Shown here piece after piece: positions 6,300 through 8,655 of a DNA stretch of 8,655 nucleotides. Position numbers and translations under genes: made by a program. The notes below the pieces were generated by a model that saw nothing but the letters and a program-made list of their open reading frames with translations, was not told where the DNA came from and did no database searches. Numbering within the stretch: position 1 is the stretch's first letter; each line of letters opens with the position of its first letter. This DNA is from an uncultured Coriobacteriia bacterium (GTDB lineage Bacteria; Actinomycetota; Coriobacteriia; Coriobacteriales; QAMH01). Location of the stretch: NCBI GenBank assembly GCA_949283445.1, contig CASDTD010000104.1, forward strand, positions 1 to 8,655, in the 5' to 3' direction.

Positions 6300-7237
6300 A
6301 AGACCGCGGGCAGCGCGTAACGTGCGCCAAAGTAGGCGAGCACGACGACGCCCACGATGATGCGGTACACGCCGAACGGCGCGAAATCATTGCTCTTGAT
6401 GTAACCCATCAAGAACTTGATGGAAATGACCGAGACCACGAAGGCCGTCACGATGCCGATGACGAGCACGCCGATTTCCGTCGAGCTCATGACCATGCCA
6501 CCCATGTCCAGGAAGTACTTGATGCATTTGAGAATGCCCCAGCCAAACATCACCGGAATGGCGAGGAAGAACGTGAATTCTGCAGCCGCCGTGCGCGAGC
6601 AGCCCGTGAGCATGCCGCCGATGATCGTGGAACCGGAACGCGAGGTGCCGGGGATGATGGCCAGGCACTGGAACAGGCCGATCTTGAGGGCCGCCTTCCA
6701 GTCGATGTCATCGACGGTGCGAATCTTGAACATGGCGTCCGGGTCAGGCGTGCCGTCCTCGAGCTTGGGGATGGGCGCGGCGCCCGGCTGATAGGAATCG
6801 TGCACATACTGCACGAAGCGGCGTTTGTTGCGCCGTTCCAGCACGATGAAGACGATGCCGTAGACGATGAGCATCGCGGCCACCGTGTACGCGTTGTAGA
6901 CGTGCGCGTTCATCCAGTCATCGAGCAGCAAGCCGACAACGGCAGCCGGGATGCACCCGATGAGCACGAGCCCCCACAGACGCCACGTGCCCTTGCGCTG
7001 CGCCGTGCTCTTCTTGCGGGAGAAGGGGTTGAGCTTGGTGAAGTACAAGATGATGACGGCGAGGATGGCGCCGATTTGGATGACGACTAGGAACAACTCG
7101 AGGAACTGGGCGGAGACATCGAGCTTGACGAACTCGTCGACCAAGATCATGTGGCCGGTCGAGGAGATGGGCAGCCATTCGGTCAAGCCTTCGACCAGAC
7201 CGATGAAAAACGCTTTCAGTGCTTCGAGAATATTCAT
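6293..7237 (-). CDS. uppP: Undecaprenyl-diphosphatase UppP (BacA)
   Basis: This integral membrane enzyme removes a phosphate from undecaprenyl pyrophosphate, recycling the lipid carrier for peptidoglycan and other wall polymers; overexpression of the family gives bacitracin resistance. The 314-residue protein carries both signatures: EGLTEWLPISSTGH at 16-29 (catalytic Glu16, Glu20, His29) and PGTSRSGST at 196-204 (Arg200). About eight hydrophobic segments are visible. It is about 40 residues longer than E. coli UppP (273), mostly from a polar loop at about 136-180 rich in Pro, Asp and charged residues. I chose the ATG at 7235-7237 because family members begin MNIxEA; GGGAAGG lies only 3 nt upstream, which is short. 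An ATG four codons earlier and a TTG eight codons earlier are alternatives without a better ribosome site. It diverges from the antiporter gene. Confidence 0.97.
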   Translation of the reverse strand: MNILEALKAFFIGLVEGLTEWLPISSTGHMILVDEFVKLDVSAQFLELFLVVIQIGAILAVIILYFTKLNPFSRKKSTAQRKGTWRLWGLVLIGCIPAAVVGLLLDDWMNAHVYNAYTVAAMLIVYGIVFIVLERRNKRRFVQYVHDSYQPGAAPIPKLEDGTPDPDAMFKIRTVDDIDWKAALKIGLFQCLAIIPGTSRSGSTIIGGMLTGCSRTAAAEFTFFLAIPVMFGWGILKCIKYFLDMGGMVMSSTEIGVLVIGIVTAFVVSVISIKFLMGYIKSNDFAPFGVYRIIVGVVVLAYFGARYALPAVLG

Positions 7238-7276
7238 GGACCTTCCCATGTGCAGTGTCAACAGCAGACGCGAACG

Positions 7277-7288
7277 GCCTGCGCAGGC
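7277..7288. promoter_or_regulatory. 12-bp perfect palindrome in the uppP leader
   Basis: GCCTGCGCAGGC is a perfect 12-bp palindrome about 40 bp upstream of the uppP ATG. It would lie just downstream of a start site driven by the TACAAT box at 7307-7312, a position typical for a repressor operator. No known regulator is assigned. Confidence 0.3.
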
Positions 7289-7293
7289 GTCAA

Positions 7294-7318
7294 ATTACAA
7301 GGCGCTATTGTATTACAA
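7294..7318. repeat. ATTACAA direct repeat pair with overlapping dyad
   Basis: ATTACAA occurs at 7294-7300 and 7312-7318, 18 bp apart start to start. The second copy is half of a perfect TTGTA-T-TACAA inverted repeat (7308-7318). The AT-rich words stand out against the GC-rich surroundings and lie in the presumed uppP promoter. Confidence 0.4.
7307..7312 (-). promoter_or_regulatory. Candidate -10 box (TACAAT) for uppP
   Basis: TACAAT, a 5-of-6 match to the consensus -10, lies on the minus strand 69 bp upstream of the uppP ATG. A second TACAAT occurs at 7332-7337. Neither has a good -35 at 16-18 bp. The proximal box overlaps the dyad TTGTA-T-TACAA (7308-7318), so a factor binding there could compete with RNA polymerase. 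Confidence 0.25.
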
Positions 7319-7359
7319 AGGCCATTGGAGAATTGTAGGGTTTTGACGTAGGTTCCACC

Positions 7360-7384
7360 GAAAGGCTTTCAAGTAAAACCTTTC
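7360..7384 (+). promoter_or_regulatory. Imperfect hairpin in the divergent intergenic region
   Basis: GAAAGG (7360-7365) pairs with CCTTTC (7379-7384). After one C/A mismatch, TTT (7367-7369) pairs with AAA (7375-7377), around the 5-nt loop CAAGT. It lies upstream of the presumed antiporter promoter, so it is more likely a DNA site than a terminator. Confidence 0.25.
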
Positions 7385-7427
7385 TTACAGCATTGCGTGC
7401 GCACAGCATTCGCCTGTAAAGTAAGAA
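7382..7427. promoter_or_regulatory. Operator-like nested repeats and candidate antiporter promoter
   Basis: Two ACAGCATT copies (7387-7394 and 7403-7410) are spaced 16 bp start to start, with the 8-bp palindrome GTGCGCAC (7397-7404) between and touching the second. Outer arms TTCTTAC (7382-7388) and GTAAGAA (7421-7427) enclose the set. A tolerable plus-strand promoter lies inside: TTGCGT (7393-7398) with TAAAGT (7417-7422, 18-bp spacer) or TGTAAA (7415-7420, 16-bp spacer). The start site would fall about 40 bp before the antiporter ATG. Confidence 0.35.
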
Positions 7428-7470
7428 GGTCTGGTCTGGCCACTCAAACGCGAAAGGCGCGTGCTGTTTC

Positions 7471-8655
7471 ATGGAACTTCTGCTGCTCTGCCTCGTCCTC
7501 ATGGGAGCGATACTCGTCTCGGCAGCATTGGAACCGTTCCTCCCCCGCGTGTCCTTGCCGCTCGTGCAGATTCTCATCGGCATTCTGCTCTACCTGTTCG
7601 TCGAGCTGCCGGCCAACTTCACCCTCAACTCCGACTTGTTCCTCGTCTTGTTCATCGCGCCGCTGCTGTTCGACGAGTCGCGAAACGCCGATAACCGCGA
7701 GCTGTGGAAGCACAAAGGCTCCATCGTGTCGCTGGCAATCGGCCTCGTTTTCATCACTTTGCTCGTCGTCGGCTTCGTGCTCCACTGGATTACGCCGTCC
7801 GTACCTTTGGCCGCCGCATTTGCCCTGGGTGCCGCGCTCGGCCCTACCGACGCGGTCGCCGTCGCCTCGCTAGGAAAAGAGGTCAAGCTTTCCGCGCGCC
7901 AGAAAACGTTGCTGACCGGCGAGGCGCTTTTGAACGACGCGTCCGGCGTCGTCTCGCTGCAGTTCGCCATCGCCGCAGCCGTGACTGGCGCGTTTTCCGT
8001 CGCCGAGGCCAGCATCGCCTTTCTCGTCGAGTTCTTCGGTGGCATTGTCATCGGCGTCGTCATCGCTGTCGCGGCCTACTTCATCGTCAAGGTGCTGCGC
8101 CGCGCGGGCGTCGAGTCCGTCATCTTCCACGTCTGCTACGAGGTGTTCCTCCCCTTCTTCTCCTACATCGTCGCCTCGCAGGCGCATATCGGGGATCTTC
8201 ACTTCAGCGGCATTCTCTCCGTCGTGGCTACTGGTCTGGTGTTCACCTGGTTGCCGCAACTGCTGGGCGGCGAGGCGCGCCGTCTGAACACGTTTTCTGC
8301 TCAGGTCAACATTGCATCGCATAACGTGTGGAGCATGTTCTCGTTCATCTTCAACGGCGTCGTGTTCATCTACCTCGGCTTTATGCTCCCTTCCACCATC
8401 TACCCGGCCATCGAGGAGGCCGCCCTTCCCACTCCCTGGATTTTCGCTTTGGCCCTCGTGGTCACGGCGGTCATCATCGCTGTGCGTTTCGTGTGGGTTC
8501 TCGTACTCGACCTCGTCTCGAAAGACCCGGAGACGAACATGCGCGCCGTACCCAAGAAGCATTTCGTGCGCAATGCCCTCGTGACGACGCTGGCAGGGCC
8601 CAAGGGCGCGGTCTCGCTTTCGCTTGCGCTTACCATTCCCGTGACGCTTGCGGCG
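7471..8655 (+). CDS. Na+/H+ (cation/proton) antiporter, CPA1/NhaP family, 3' truncated by window
   Basis: The frame is open from the ATG through the last base, giving 395 residues with the C-terminus outside the window. This membrane antiporter should expel Na+ or another monovalent cation in exchange for protons, supporting pH and salt homeostasis. Strongly hydrophobic segments occur throughout, starting at residue 2. Family motifs include FIAPLLFDES (61-70), GPTDAVAVASL (124-134) and GEALLNDASGVV (150-161), whose Asn154-Asp155 pair is the ion-binding ND typical of electroneutral CPA1 exchangers. LAGPKGAVSLSLA (374-386) replaces the common G-x-R-G Arg with Lys377. The ATG has only a distant AAAGG about 13 nt upstream; no better in-frame start is seen, and Met11 lacks a ribosome site. 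It diverges from uppP across 233 bp. Ion specificity cannot be read from the sequence. Confidence 0.93.
   Translation, partial: MELLLLCLVLMGAILVSAALEPFLPRVSLPLVQILIGILLYLFVELPANFTLNSDLFLVLFIAPLLFDESRNADNRELWKHKGSIVSLAIGLVFITLLVVGFVLHWITPSVPLAAAFALGAALGPTDAVAVASLGKEVKLSARQKTLLTGEALLNDASGVVSLQFAIAAAVTGAFSVAEASIAFLVEFFGGIVIGVVIAVAAYFIVKVLRRAGVESVIFHVCYEVFLPFFSYIVASQAHIGDLHFSGILSVVATGLVFTWLPQLLGGEARRLNTFSAQVNIASHNVWSMFSFIFNGVVFIYLGFMLPSTIYPAIEEAALPTPWIFALALVVTAVIIAVRFVWVLVLDLVSKDPETNMRAVPKKHFVRNALVTTLAGPKGAVSLSLALTIPVTLAA

Noticed and set aside
7238..7261. Upstream TTG or ATG start for uppP
   Set aside because: The extra residues lie before the conserved family beginning, and neither codon has a convincing ribosome site.

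Overview
The window is about 60% G+C and carries seven intact bacterial genes on the minus strand plus one partial gene on the plus strand at the right end. The likely source is a high-GC, Firmicutes-like actinobacterium of class Coriobacteriia (Eggerthella/Slackia-type). This rests on high G+C together with a family II Mn-dependent pyrophosphatase, a PcrA-type helicase, a type I-beta DAHP synthase and a long-loop UppP. There is no rRNA or other marker here, so the assignment is an inference.

Layout from right to left, following minus-strand transcription. A partial CPA1 Na+/H+ antiporter (plus strand) and uppP (minus strand) diverge from a repeat-rich intergenic region of about 233 bp. After uppP come a PAP2-family membrane protein, chorismate mutase (aroQ), DAHP synthase (aroF), the helicase pcrA, the pyrophosphatase ppaC and an MscS-type channel. 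Spacing is tight in the middle: PAP2 to aroQ is 32 bp, aroQ/aroF overlap in an ATGA, and the aroF TAG directly abuts the pcrA ATG. Looser gaps (113, 83 and 111 bp) separate uppP/PAP2, pcrA/ppaC and ppaC/mscS. Each of these gaps holds a stem-loop near the upstream gene's stop, none with a U-tract, and a TATAAT box precedes ppaC.

Functional themes are undecaprenyl-phosphate recycling (uppP and perhaps the PAP2 protein), entry into and exit from the shikimate/chorismate pathway (aroF, aroQ), DNA repair and replication-conflict handling (pcrA), pyrophosphate removal (ppaC) and osmotic/ionic homeostasis (mscS, antiporter). Most of this is ordinary housekeeping.

The least ordinary parts are these. 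(1) The first 144 bp form a degenerate 72-bp tandem repeat, either the 3' end of a gene with 24-residue repeats or a structured DNA/RNA repeat. (2) The PAP2 protein has lost key catalytic signature residues, including the nucleophilic His (Asn here). (3) Chorismate mutase and a DAHP synthase without a regulatory domain occur as overlapping separate genes, in the order in which they are fused in some Bacillales. (4) The uppP/antiporter intergenic region is dense in palindromes and direct repeats. I saw no mobile element, CRISPR array, RNA gene or clearly new multi-gene system.
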